From NCBI RefSeq assembly GCF_001969365.1, contig NZ_CP019312.1, forward strand, positions 3,472,001 through 3,536,000: a stretch of DNA of 64,000 nt. The letters run 5' to 3'. Below are positions 35,822 through 43,793 of this stretch, piece after piece. The DNA comes from Tateyamaria omphalii (GTDB taxonomy: Bacteria > Pseudomonadota > Alphaproteobacteria > Rhodobacterales > Rhodobacteraceae). Positions within the stretch are counted from its first letter, which is position 1, and each line of letters starts with the position of its first letter. The notes under the pieces were generated by a model, which did not search any database, had not been told where the DNA came from, and worked only from the letters and a program-made list of their open reading frames with translations. A program made the position numbers and the translations under genes.

Positions 35822-36588
35822 CTTGGCGCCTCAAACGGAGCGGCCATAAACTGGTCGAGCGCGGACAACCAAACGGACAACATCACCGGTGCTGCCAAAA
35901 ACAAAAGAAACAGGCCACCCAGTGTGATGACAGGGGCCCCGACGAAGGCCACCATCAATTGCGGCATCGCTTTGTTGATGACGCCAAGTGCCAGATTGTA
36001 CAGAACCGACATCAGCAAGAACGGTGCCGACAAGAGAAATGCGAGTTCAAATGCATAGGCGACCTGACCCAAGCCCCAATCCGCAACGTCACGCCCCAAC
36101 GCAAACACTCCGGTGGGCAACAATACGTAAGAGTGGATCAGCAACTGGGCTGCCTTGACATGCAGTCCCGCCATGACGGCAAGAGCGATCGCACCCACCG
36201 TGAGTACATAACCCATGGCTGGCAGCGGCTCGATGGCTGCGCCGCCCAGAATCTGTGACAAGGAAGTGGATTGAGCGGCAATGGCCCCTGCGGTTTGCAA
36301 GGCCAGTACAAACAAGCGAATTCCAAGGCCAATCAACAGGCCAGCCAGCGTTTCCGTAAATACGAGAATACTGAGTGTATCGATCGAAAAGGCAGGCAGG
36401 TCTGCCCCGATGGCTGGAGCGACGATCAGAGTAAACGCCAACGCGACAATCAGCTTGATCCGCATGGGTACGGACTGTTCTCCGAAGCCCGGAAGCAGTG
36501 AGACCGTCGCCCCAACACGCAAGAACACGACGAAACCCAACCACAGTTGGGTTTGCACGATACCAAGCAATTCGGCAGCTGCATTCAT
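35818..36588 (-). CDS. fliR: Flagellar export gate protein FliR
   Basis: A 256-residue inner-membrane protein with about six hydrophobic helices; FliR-like segments include RVGATVSLLPGFGEQSVPMR and LLSAPFLLMSVLYNLALGVI with NKAMPQLMVAFVGAPV. It completes the FliP-FliQ-FliR gate. Overlaps flhA upstream and flhB downstream by 4 bp each. Confidence 0.95.
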   Translation of the reverse strand: MNAAAELLGIVQTQLWLGFVVFLRVGATVSLLPGFGEQSVPMRIKLIVALAFTLIVAPAIGADLPAFSIDTLSILVFTETLAGLLIGLGIRLFVLALQTAGAIAAQSTSLSQILGGAAIEPLPAMGYVLTVGAIALAVMAGLHVKAAQLLIHSYVLLPTGVFALGRDVADWGLGQVAYAFELAFLLSAPFLLMSVLYNLALGVINKAMPQLMVAFVGAPVITLGGLFLLFLAAPVMLSVWLSALDQFMAAPFEAPR

Positions 36589-38666
36589 GCTGCAACGACG
36601 CCGACCAGTGATGGACGGGCGTCGACGCCAATCTCTTCGAAGGAGAGAACCGGGTTGTTCAGGCCCTTTGCGCGCATCATTGTTTTCAAAAAGCGGCGCC
36701 TGCGCGTATTGGTCACCACGGCCGGAAAGATACCTTGACCGCTTGCCTCCTGTAGCTTCTCCGACACGTTGTCTGCCAGTCGATTGAAGAGGTCGGGTGG
36801 TAGCGCGATGTCGAGGCCGCGATCTGCATCAACCTGGTAGCTCGCAAATGTATCCTCCCATTCAGGAGCAAGTTGGATGAGTGGGAGTGTCCCGTCGTCA
36901 CGCCGGATACCGGAAATGATCTGAAACCCAAGACGCTGACGAACGTGTTCGCAGATTGCTTCGGGCTGTGCATTCACTGCGCGTGCTTCTGAAACGGCTT
37001 CGAGGATGAGGGGCAAATTTCGGATCGACACCTGTTCTTCCAGCAGCAGGCGCAAGACGGCATGAAGCACATCCATGGGCACCTTGTCCGGTATAAGGGC
37101 ATCCAACATCTTGCGATTTGCTTCCGCCCTGACGGGATCGGTGACTGACTTCATCTCTTCGAGCAGCCGCCGCAATGATTTGAGTGTCAAAAGCCTGCTA
37201 AAGTTACGTTTGATGACCTCCAACAAATGCGTCGCTAGGATTTCCGTGGGGGTGACCAATGTCACACCGGCAAGTGCGGCCATTTCCTGATCTTGCGTGG
37301 CGATCCAGCGCGCCGGAGCACCATAGACCGGTTCTGTCGTGTCTTCTCCGCCAGGCAGGTTTTCGACTGCGTCTGGCGCGAGCGCCAGGATGTCATTGGG
37401 CCGAATTGTTCCGCGTGCCTGCTCGACCCCTTGAATGCGCAATAGATATCCGCCGACTGGCAGACCAGCATTGTCGGTAAGCCGGATTTCGGGGAGGATG
37501 ATGCCGAAGACGGTTGCCACGTGCACCCTCATGTTCGCGATGCGCGCATCGAGGCCCGTTCCAGGATCAAGCACCATTGTGACAAGATCTGGTGCAAATT
37601 CGACATGAATGTCATCAAGCTCGAGAATATCACCGAGTGACTTCTCCGGTGTTGCCTCTGTTACTTCATCGAGGTCGATCTCGGCAGTCGTGCTGTCGGA
37701 ATTCTTTTTCCTGACCATGTATGCAGCGGTCCCAAGGCCTATTGCACCCGCCATAAAGGGCAACAGTGGTAGCCCGGGAAAAAGGCCCAGCAGAGCCATC
37801 AACACCGCAACTGTAACCAACGCTGCAGGATGCCGCCCCAGTTGTCCGAAGACGGCCAAATCAGTTGCGCCTTTCGCACCGCCACGCGCTAGCAACAAAG
37901 CTGACGCAATCGATATAATGACCGCAGGAATTTGCGATACCAAGCCGTCACCTACGGTCAGAATGGCATAAGTCTCAAACGCGTTGCCTAAAGCCATGCC
38001 ATGTATGGCAACACCCATGACCAATCCTGCAACCAGGTTCAGGAGCGTGATCAGCAGGCCAGCAACTGCATCGCCTTTGACGAACTTTGAGGCACCATCA
38101 AGAGATCCAAAGAACGTCGTTTCGGCCTGCTCCAATTCGCGGCGCGCCTTAGCTTCGTTGTGGTCGATTGCCCCGGCTGACATGTCACTGTCGATTGCCA
38201 GTTGCTTTCCGGGCATGCCATCCAAAGCAAACCGTGCGCCGACTTCGGCCATACGCGTCGCACCCTTTGTTATGACCATGAAGTTCACAATCAAGAGCAC
38301 GCAAAACACGACCAAACCCAGAAAGACGCTTCCCCCCATGACGAACTGAGCGAAGCCTTCGATTACATCTCCGGCGGCACCGGTGCCAGTGTGGCCTTGT
38401 CCAATGATCAGCTTGGTCGATGACACATTCAAAGACAGTCGCAACATCAACGACGCGAGAAGGATTGTTGGGAAAGATGAAAAGTCGAGTGGCCGCTCGA
38501 TGAATAGAGTTATCGTGAAAATCAGGATTGCCAGCGCGAAAGATGCCGCGAGGCCAATGTCGAGTACCCAAGCAGGCATCGGCAAAATCATCATTACAAT
38601 GATTCCCATCAGCGCGATTGCGAGCAAAACTGTGGGGCTGAAAATTGCAGATCTGGACAGCGTCAT
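36585..38666 (-). CDS. flhA: Flagellar export apparatus protein FlhA
   Basis: A 693-residue protein: about eight membrane helices in the first 310 residues, including the FHIPEP-family segment TKGATRMAEVGARFALDGMP followed by GKQLAIDSD, and a soluble C-terminal domain that docks chaperone-substrate complexes. Its start follows a run of seven A. First of the leftward set flhA-fliR-flhB-FliJ-like, with a 324-bp leader region upstream. Confidence 0.96.
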   Translation of the reverse strand: MTLSRSAIFSPTVLLAIALMGIIVMMILPMPAWVLDIGLAASFALAILIFTITLFIERPLDFSSFPTILLASLMLRLSLNVSSTKLIIGQGHTGTGAAGDVIEGFAQFVMGGSVFLGLVVFCVLLIVNFMVITKGATRMAEVGARFALDGMPGKQLAIDSDMSAGAIDHNEAKARRELEQAETTFFGSLDGASKFVKGDAVAGLLITLLNLVAGLVMGVAIHGMALGNAFETYAILTVGDGLVSQIPAVIISIASALLLARGGAKGATDLAVFGQLGRHPAALVTVAVLMALLGLFPGLPLLPFMAGAIGLGTAAYMVRKKNSDSTTAEIDLDEVTEATPEKSLGDILELDDIHVEFAPDLVTMVLDPGTGLDARIANMRVHVATVFGIILPEIRLTDNAGLPVGGYLLRIQGVEQARGTIRPNDILALAPDAVENLPGGEDTTEPVYGAPARWIATQDQEMAALAGVTLVTPTEILATHLLEVIKRNFSRLLTLKSLRRLLEEMKSVTDPVRAEANRKMLDALIPDKVPMDVLHAVLRLLLEEQVSIRNLPLILEAVSEARAVNAQPEAICEHVRQRLGFQIISGIRRDDGTLPLIQLAPEWEDTFASYQVDADRGLDIALPPDLFNRLADNVSEKLQEASGQGIFPAVVTNTRRRRFLKTMMRAKGLNNPVLSFEEIGVDARPSLVGVVAA

Positions 38667-38990
38667 TTTTTTTGCCCGTAATGTGCCGAGCGCTGATTTC
38701 TCGCAACTTTCGGGATAGGAAAGTTAAGTGCATCATATCGGCAAGACGGGTCGAGGGCCCACACATTTGCGGGGAGACAGCGCCGAACGCAATCAATTGC
38801 CAAGTGCTGGTGTGCCGGTGACAGATTTGGTACGATTGAAACGCACTGCATCCACCGCCATACCTTTGAGTAGAGCGACTTTGATCTCATAGCGGGCCGT
38901 CCTTATCACTTCTGTGATCGTTGCAGGCTAGACGCAGGCAGGTTTATATTTGGTAACTAAGTTTGCTTGGAGCATCGGTTGTTTCAAAAG
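38667..38990. other. Spacer upstream of flhA
   Basis: A 324-bp region between the large secreted-protein gene and flhA, both leftward. It is more A+T-rich than the genes around it. It should hold the flhA promoter; I find no CtrA-like double site. A GG-N10-GC pair (sigma-54-like) lies close to the flhA start but is too near to trust. It contains the small open frame listed next. Confidence 0.4.
38793..38909 (-). CDS. Possible 38-residue small protein or gene remnant
   Basis: Read leftward from a GTG, the frame gives an Arg/Lys-rich, helix-like peptide containing RYEIKVALLKGMAVDAVRF and ending TKSVTGTPALGN. The amino-acid pattern looks more protein-like than the other frames here, and a stop lies a few codons before the GTG. 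No good Shine-Dalgarno is seen. It could be a real small gene, the tail of a decayed gene or chance. Confidence 0.25.
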   Translation of the reverse strand: MIRTARYEIKVALLKGMAVDAVRFNRTKSVTGTPALGN

Positions 38991-41282
38991 CTAGTCGCTG
39001 TTCGTATTTGTAGCGATCAGCTGTTCGATGACTGCTCGGGCGTCGGCGCTGTCTTGCAATGCGCTCTGTATTCGACCTAGCATTCCATCGATGTCGGTTG
39101 ATGTATCCAACTGCGACGAAGCAATTTCCATTACCGGACCCAAAACTGGCGCATCAGGTTCGAGCAGAACTTGCCAATCGTCTGAAAGCCAGGCCGCTTG
39201 CAAGCTGTCCGCGTCAGCACCGATGTCTCTCAAGATTTCATAAGCGCTGTCGTGATCGCCGTTCAGTGTGTTCGCACGTGCACGCAATCGGGCAGCTTGC
39301 TGGCCCTCCAATCCGCGCAGAAGCGACAGAGCTTCAAGTGGTCTAGATAAACCAAGCGAGACCTCCGCCCGCAACTGCCTGTTCTTAGGTGTTTGGGGAA
39401 TGTCACTTTGAGCAAACAACAGCTGTTCAGCTTCTGCAAAAAAACCAAGTTCAACCAATCGCTCGACAAGCAGAAGAGCGGCTTGTTGCGAGATTTCCAC
39501 CGAACCGTCTGCAATGTTTTCAAAGGCTTGTCGAACGAATACCCCCTCCGGCGCATCGCGCGATAGCACTTCCAAAACCGACGAGCGTAACTCGGCCGAT
39601 GCATTCTCAATCCTGCTGGAGCTGATCCGTTCAAGTGCTGAAAAGGCTGCATCGAACTGTCCGGAAGTCGCCAAGGCTAAGACATGTGCGCGCCGTAATT
39701 TCTCCCCAAGAGGATCATCTCGGAATTCAATTGCGTATGCTTCGACCAATGCGGCAATACTTTCGTCGATCTCTACACTAGTGTTAAACTGCGTATCCAC
39801 ATACCGCACGAGAGCTTCAGCAGACTGTTGATCATTCGATCCCACCACCCTTTCAAGCCTTGCCTGAGCCGAAACAGTGTTTCCTTGTACCAATTCGATA
39901 TCTGCCTTTGCCAGCTCGGCCGCAGACGATAGAGGTTCAGCAGTTCGTTCCAATCCTCGCAGCGCAGCAGCTGCGCCATCTTCGTCACCATACGCAAGCA
40001 GTTTTTTACTGAGCGCTGGTGCTATATGCTGGCGCAAATGAAGGGGCAGGCTGCTCAAAGTTCGAATGGCTGCTTTACTGTTGACTGTTTCATATGAGTG
40101 CAGCGTTTCTTTCGATAAAATCGCCCATAGCGCAACATCCGAGTCACAGTCCAAAAATCTGCTTAGGTAGCCATTGTCGCCCGCGCCTCCAAATTCCATG
40201 ATGTTCGCAATGTCGATCAATGCGGGGTTCGACGTTTGTAAGCCGGCATCCATGCGTAGAATTTGAGTGGCCTCTGCTCCAAAACCAAAGTGCAGATAAA
40301 GTTGTACCAGCTCTACTGCAACGTCAGTATTCAATCGGTCAAACTCTGAATACAGGTTACGGCGAAGAGTAGAGATGCGCGGCGCAAAGAGTGCGCTACC
40401 TCCCCACTCCTGAACCTGCACGACAGACGGATCGATACATCTTACGCCCAATGTGGTTGATGCTTGAAGCTGAGGCGCGCCGCTGCGCGGAAGATCACTG
40501 CTAGAGGTTACCCTCAAGTTGCCGCTCACTGGGCCTTGCCGTTCGGGCGTATTATTTTCCGGCAATGAAGAATCGAATACCCGCACGTCGATTTGTGGGC
40601 GCGCTTGTCGTTCAAGAACCGGGGAACCACCTCGATGAGCGCTGAGCAAACCCGCTGTTGCTGCTTGGCCGATCCTTTCGGCCAGCTCTTCCTGTGCGTG
40701 GTGTAGAGCGACCAGTTCATTTTGCTGCGGGTTAAAATCTGGAACAACTCGCGGCAAAATAGGGCCTAGTGCCAATGAGGGTTTTTCTCGATTTTCTTCA
40801 GAATCCGTTTCAGAGAATGCATCCCGCAAATTGATCAATTCAGAGGATGTAGTGAGCGGCAATTGCATAGATCCGATGTTGCTGACCGGTGGCCTTTCAA
40901 CTGAAAAGGAAAGCGAATTTGAACTGGCGGCGCTTTTCATAACGTCAATCACGACCATACGATCTCCTGATAGAAATACGTCGGCTTTGCAATTGCAATT
41001 GAAGGAAATAGATAAAGTGTCTGCTGATGTCGTAACGTTGTCTACAAAACTTCGGTCAATCCGCTCGAAAACACGCGATGTATCGAATCCATCTCTATGG
41101 CCCGTAAGAGTGATACGTGCACTGCGCGTGTCTTGGTTGAGCGACCATTGTGTGCCTGGCGTCACATCAAGAACAAGGCGGGAGAAACCCTCATGCGCGC
41201 CGGACCGCACGGAAATTTCCTCAGCTGCCGCAGCCGCACATGATACCAAGCAAATTAAGAAAAGTCCTAGAGCGCGCGTCAT
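38991..41282 (-). CDS. Large secreted protein of the flagellar motor operon; AMIN-like N-terminus, helical repeats
   Basis: A 763-residue protein not firmly assigned. A signal peptide (about 1-19, ending A-A-A-A-A-E) leads to a beta-rich part with GAHEGFSRLVLDVTPGTQW and SARITLTGHRDGF, resembling an AMIN domain. A Pro/Ser/Asn-rich linker follows, then from about residue 310 to the end alpha-helical TPR/SEL1-like repeats (Ala/Leu/Glu-rich pairs such as LLVERLVELGFFAEAEQLL). Five or more Cys occur early. Its ATG overlaps the motA stop by 4 bp, so it is made with the stator. A periplasmic motor role like that of MotC in Sinorhizobium is inference. Confidence 0.7.
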   Translation of the reverse strand: MTRALGLFLICLVSCAAAAAEEISVRSGAHEGFSRLVLDVTPGTQWSLNQDTRSARITLTGHRDGFDTSRVFERIDRSFVDNVTTSADTLSISFNCNCKADVFLSGDRMVVIDVMKSAASSNSLSFSVERPPVSNIGSMQLPLTTSSELINLRDAFSETDSEENREKPSLALGPILPRVVPDFNPQQNELVALHHAQEELAERIGQAATAGLLSAHRGGSPVLERQARPQIDVRVFDSSLPENNTPERQGPVSGNLRVTSSSDLPRSGAPQLQASTTLGVRCIDPSVVQVQEWGGSALFAPRISTLRRNLYSEFDRLNTDVAVELVQLYLHFGFGAEATQILRMDAGLQTSNPALIDIANIMEFGGAGDNGYLSRFLDCDSDVALWAILSKETLHSYETVNSKAAIRTLSSLPLHLRQHIAPALSKKLLAYGDEDGAAAALRGLERTAEPLSSAAELAKADIELVQGNTVSAQARLERVVGSNDQQSAEALVRYVDTQFNTSVEIDESIAALVEAYAIEFRDDPLGEKLRRAHVLALATSGQFDAAFSALERISSSRIENASAELRSSVLEVLSRDAPEGVFVRQAFENIADGSVEISQQAALLLVERLVELGFFAEAEQLLFAQSDIPQTPKNRQLRAEVSLGLSRPLEALSLLRGLEGQQAARLRARANTLNGDHDSAYEILRDIGADADSLQAAWLSDDWQVLLEPDAPVLGPVMEIASSQLDTSTDIDGMLGRIQSALQDSADARAVIEQLIATNTNSD

Positions 41283-42148
41283 GCTGCGTTTTGCTTTACT
41301 GATTTCAGTGCCTCTTCCAAGTCTGAGAAGGAGGGGCGACAATGGGATGGCGTGTTCTGGCGGCCAACCTCGATGCAGATGTTGGTTGCATGATTATGCA
41401 GATTTGCCACGAGTACTTCTCGGATGAGTTGGTAGAAATGGCCGTCTTCCTCCACGACGGCTTTTACTTTGGCCGCAAAAGGACCAACCAGACCGTAAGC
41501 AAGAAAGACACCTAAGAAGGTACCGACAAGCGCGCCGCCGATCAGTTTACCCAGGATTTCTGGCGGTTGATCAATAGATGCCATGGTCTTGATGACGCCC
41601 AAGACCGCGGCGACGATACCAAGGGCCGGCAAGCCGTCCGCGACGGTTTGCAACGCATGGCTCGAATGCAACGCGTGATGCATGTTTGTTTCCATGCGCT
41701 TTTCGAGAACTTCCTCAACCTGATGCGGGTCATCATAGTTCATCGATGCGGAACGCATTGTGTCGCAGATCAGGGCTGTCGCCTCTTGATCCGCAACGAT
41801 CTTGGGGTAACGCGAAAATATTGAGGAATTTTCCGGATCTTCGATATGTTCCTCGATTGCGACCGGGTTTTGCCGTGCCAGCCGGATGAGTTCAAACAGC
41901 AAGCACAGCAGGTCTCGATAATCTTCATGTGCCCATCTAGGTCCTTTGAAGACCTTACCTAGATCTTTTATCGTGTGCTTGATCTCCGCCATCGAGTTGC
42001 TGATCAAGAAGGCGCCGACAGCTGCGCCAATGATCATCGTCATCTCAAATGGAAGAGACTTTAGGATGATCCCCATTTTGCCGCCAGCGGCCAGGTATCC
42101 GCCGAATACCATTACGAAAATGGTCACAATGCCAATGATTCCAATCAC
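41279..42148 (-). CDS. motA: Flagellar stator protein MotA
   Basis: A 289-residue proton-channel subunit with helices at the N-terminus (IGIVTIFVMVFGGYLAAGG) and near residues 30-50 and 165-215. MotA signatures: FELIRLARQNPVAIEEHIED with charged rotor-facing residues, and the pore helices VADGLPALGIVAAVLGVIKT and GALVGTFLGVFLAYGLVGP. It pairs with MotB at 52200, ten kilobases away. It is coupled to the downstream secreted-protein gene. Confidence 0.96.
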   Translation of the reverse strand: MIGIIGIVTIFVMVFGGYLAAGGKMGIILKSLPFEMTMIIGAAVGAFLISNSMAEIKHTIKDLGKVFKGPRWAHEDYRDLLCLLFELIRLARQNPVAIEEHIEDPENSSIFSRYPKIVADQEATALICDTMRSASMNYDDPHQVEEVLEKRMETNMHHALHSSHALQTVADGLPALGIVAAVLGVIKTMASIDQPPEILGKLIGGALVGTFLGVFLAYGLVGPFAAKVKAVVEEDGHFYQLIREVLVANLHNHATNICIEVGRQNTPSHCRPSFSDLEEALKSVKQNAA

Positions 42149-42216
42149 GTGACGATTCCCTCATTTCGATCTGTCACCACGATTGCAGACACCGGTTAAC
42201 AAAGCCTCACAACTGC

Positions 42217-42819
42217 TCAGTTTTTAGGGGCTTTGGCATTCCTCCCCGCGACAATCGCGCTAATCGAATAAGCCACTTGCGGATCGAGGCCCGCCAGGAT
42301 CTTTGCGGCAACGGTTGGATCCATGCGCCCCAGAAAACCGGCGGCAAAGCCCGGCTCCATGGCTTCAAACAACGCAGAGGCATCCTTGGGCTTCATGTTT
42401 TCGTAAACTGTCGTCAGGCGCGACAAGTCGTCTTCGGCCGCTGTTTGCGCGATCGCCAATGTACCTCGAAGGCGTTCTTCAGCTGTTTGCAGCGCCGCCA
42501 GCCGTCGTTCGACTTCCGTCTGGGCGACGTCCAGTGCTTTACTTCGCGCTGCGAGCGCACTTTCCCGTTTGGTGACCTGTTCTTCCCGTGCACGAATTGC
42601 ATCAAGCAGCGGCTTAATGTCACCGCTTTCAAGCTCTTTTGGTTTGGCCTGTGGAGGCTGTACGCTCAGGGGCAGCGCAAAGCCGTTTGCGAGGTCCACT
42701 TCCGCCAATGCGGAATTCGCGCTTGTCCCTATGCGCACTGCTGCAGATGCAATGAGCAATGCGACAAGAAAAGCAATTGATCCGCGGTTGGCAACTCCAC
42801 CCGAGCGACGTCTCTTCAT
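42217..42819 (-). CDS. MotE-like protein (MgtE N-terminal-type domain)
   Basis: A 200-residue protein: a signal or membrane anchor at about 14-32, a coiled coil (ARxEEQVTKRESALAARSKA-like, residues 75-125), and a C-terminal MgtE_N/FliG-like domain with YENMKPKDASALFEAMEPGF, GRMDPTVAAKILAGLDPQVA. This is the layout of MotE, a periplasmic chaperone for MotC in Sinorhizobium. Its neighbours are motA and the large secreted protein, which fits a motor role. Overlaps the preceding gene by 4 bp. Confidence 0.75.
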   Translation of the reverse strand: MKRRRSGGVANRGSIAFLVALLIASAAVRIGTSANSALAEVDLANGFALPLSVQPPQAKPKELESGDIKPLLDAIRAREEQVTKRESALAARSKALDVAQTEVERRLAALQTAEERLRGTLAIAQTAAEDDLSRLTTVYENMKPKDASALFEAMEPGFAAGFLGRMDPTVAAKILAGLDPQVAYSISAIVAGRNAKAPKN

Positions 42820-43187
42820 TGCCTGCCTCCAGCACTTCGACGCGCGAAGACCGGCGCGCTCGTCTCTTGCGGAACAGGCGGCGCTGGGTCTGGAGACGGG
42901 GTGCTTGGAACGTCGTGCAAAGAAGCCATTTGCAGCTCAAGGCGCCGCGCCATTTCTGTTGCGCGCTGCGTTGTATCGTTCAGCGTTTCTGCTGAGTCTG
43001 CTGCGGTTTTCTGAGCAGCCTCCAGTGTTTTGGTCAGGTCATCGACCTGCGCAGACAAAACGGCGACAGCGCCACCAACGCCCTTTTCGAGGTTGTTGAA
43101 ACGGTTCAGCCTCCGACCGAGAACAAAACAGTAAAAGCCCGCGCCAAGCGCACCGGCTGCTAAGAAGATGTCAGCAATCAAGTCCAT
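42816..43187 (-). CDS. Small membrane-anchored coiled-coil protein of the motor operon
   Basis: A 123-residue protein: one membrane helix at about 4-23 (DIFLAAGALGAGFYCFVLG), then RRLNRFNNLEKGVGGAVAVL, a coiled coil to about residue 92, and a Pro-rich tail. It resembles DUF6468-type proteins of alphaproteobacterial flagellar loci, but I hold that name loosely. It lies 10 bp after fliL and overlaps the MotE-like gene by 4 bp. Function unknown. Confidence 0.65.
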   Translation of the reverse strand: MDLIADIFLAAGALGAGFYCFVLGRRLNRFNNLEKGVGGAVAVLSAQVDDLTKTLEAAQKTAADSAETLNDTTQRATEMARRLELQMASLHDVPSTPSPDPAPPVPQETSAPVFARRSAGGRQ

Positions 43188-43197
43188 TTTTCCACCA

Positions 43198-43686
43198 TCA
43201 GCTCAAAACGAATTCCATGATGAGAAGGTCGTTTACCCGACCTGCTCCGGTCACAATCTCGACCCGGCGCAGCATTTGCGCGCGCAACCGCGTAAGCGCA
43301 GCAGGGCTTTCGATGTCCTTGGTTTCCAATGCGCGCAGGTAACCATTCAGAACATCGACGACCCTCGGCAGAATTGCTTCCACGTCGGTTACATATTGGG
43401 ATGGCACTTCTAACTGGGCTCGAAATCGCAAGTGTTGTCCTTGGGAACTGGGCGCCAAAGAAACGACCATCGGTTCCAGGGCAACAAAAGATACGTCAGG
43501 AAGCTCGGGTGAGTCTGCGCCCCTTTCCGTCGGGCCTTCCGCCGATTCGGGCGCAAGGACCATACCGGAAAACGTCGCAAAGAAGCCGCCCCCCGCACCA
43601 AGCAACAGGGCCACAACCCCAAGTATCAAAGGTAACTTTGAGGACTTCTGCGCCTCTTCCGGTGTTTCTACAGCTGCGTTCGTCAT
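43198..43686 (-). CDS. fliL: Flagellar basal body-associated protein FliL
   Basis: A 162-residue protein with a cytoplasmic N-terminus, one membrane helix (about 17-42, LILGVVALLLGAGGGFFATF) and the FliL periplasmic domain: SFVALEPMVVSLAPSSQGQH and LRFRAQLEV, then VLNGYLRALETKDIESPAAL. Works at the stator to raise torque or proton flow. First gene of the leftward motor operon, divergent from fliF. Confidence 0.9.
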   Translation of the reverse strand: MTNAAVETPEEAQKSSKLPLILGVVALLLGAGGGFFATFSGMVLAPESAEGPTERGADSPELPDVSFVALEPMVVSLAPSSQGQHLRFRAQLEVPSQYVTDVEAILPRVVDVLNGYLRALETKDIESPAALTRLRAQMLRRVEIVTGAGRVNDLLIMEFVLS

Positions 43687-43733
43687 CTGGTTCCTGCTCA
43701 GAATATGTCGGATGCAGATTTCTCATAGATCAA

Positions 43734-43748
43734 CTAACCGATTGTTAA
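43734..43748. promoter_or_regulatory. CtrA-box-like site between fliL and fliF
   Basis: CTAA-CCGATTG-TTAA; on the other strand TTAA-N7-TTAG, one mismatch from the CtrA consensus. It lies about 46-48 bp from both divergent starts. Confidence 0.5.
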
Positions 43749-43793
43749 GGCTGTTCAGTCATTGCTGGCACAACGCCGGGCAGAACGCCCGGT

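Noticed and set aside
38667..38700. Sigma-54 promoter for flhA
   Set aside because: The GG-N10-GC pair lies too close to the start codon and matches the full consensus poorly; no enhancer-binding gene is present.
38663..38890. 75-codon leftward frame that runs into the flhA start
   Set aside because: Composition (many Trp, Cys and Ser) is unlike a protein, and it overlaps the flhA start; the other frame in the same spacer looks more plausible.
42217..42819. MotE-like gene as a replacement for FliG
   Set aside because: The C-terminal domain resembles the MgtE/FliG fold, but the N-terminal export signal places it in the periplasm, where it could not act as a rotor protein.
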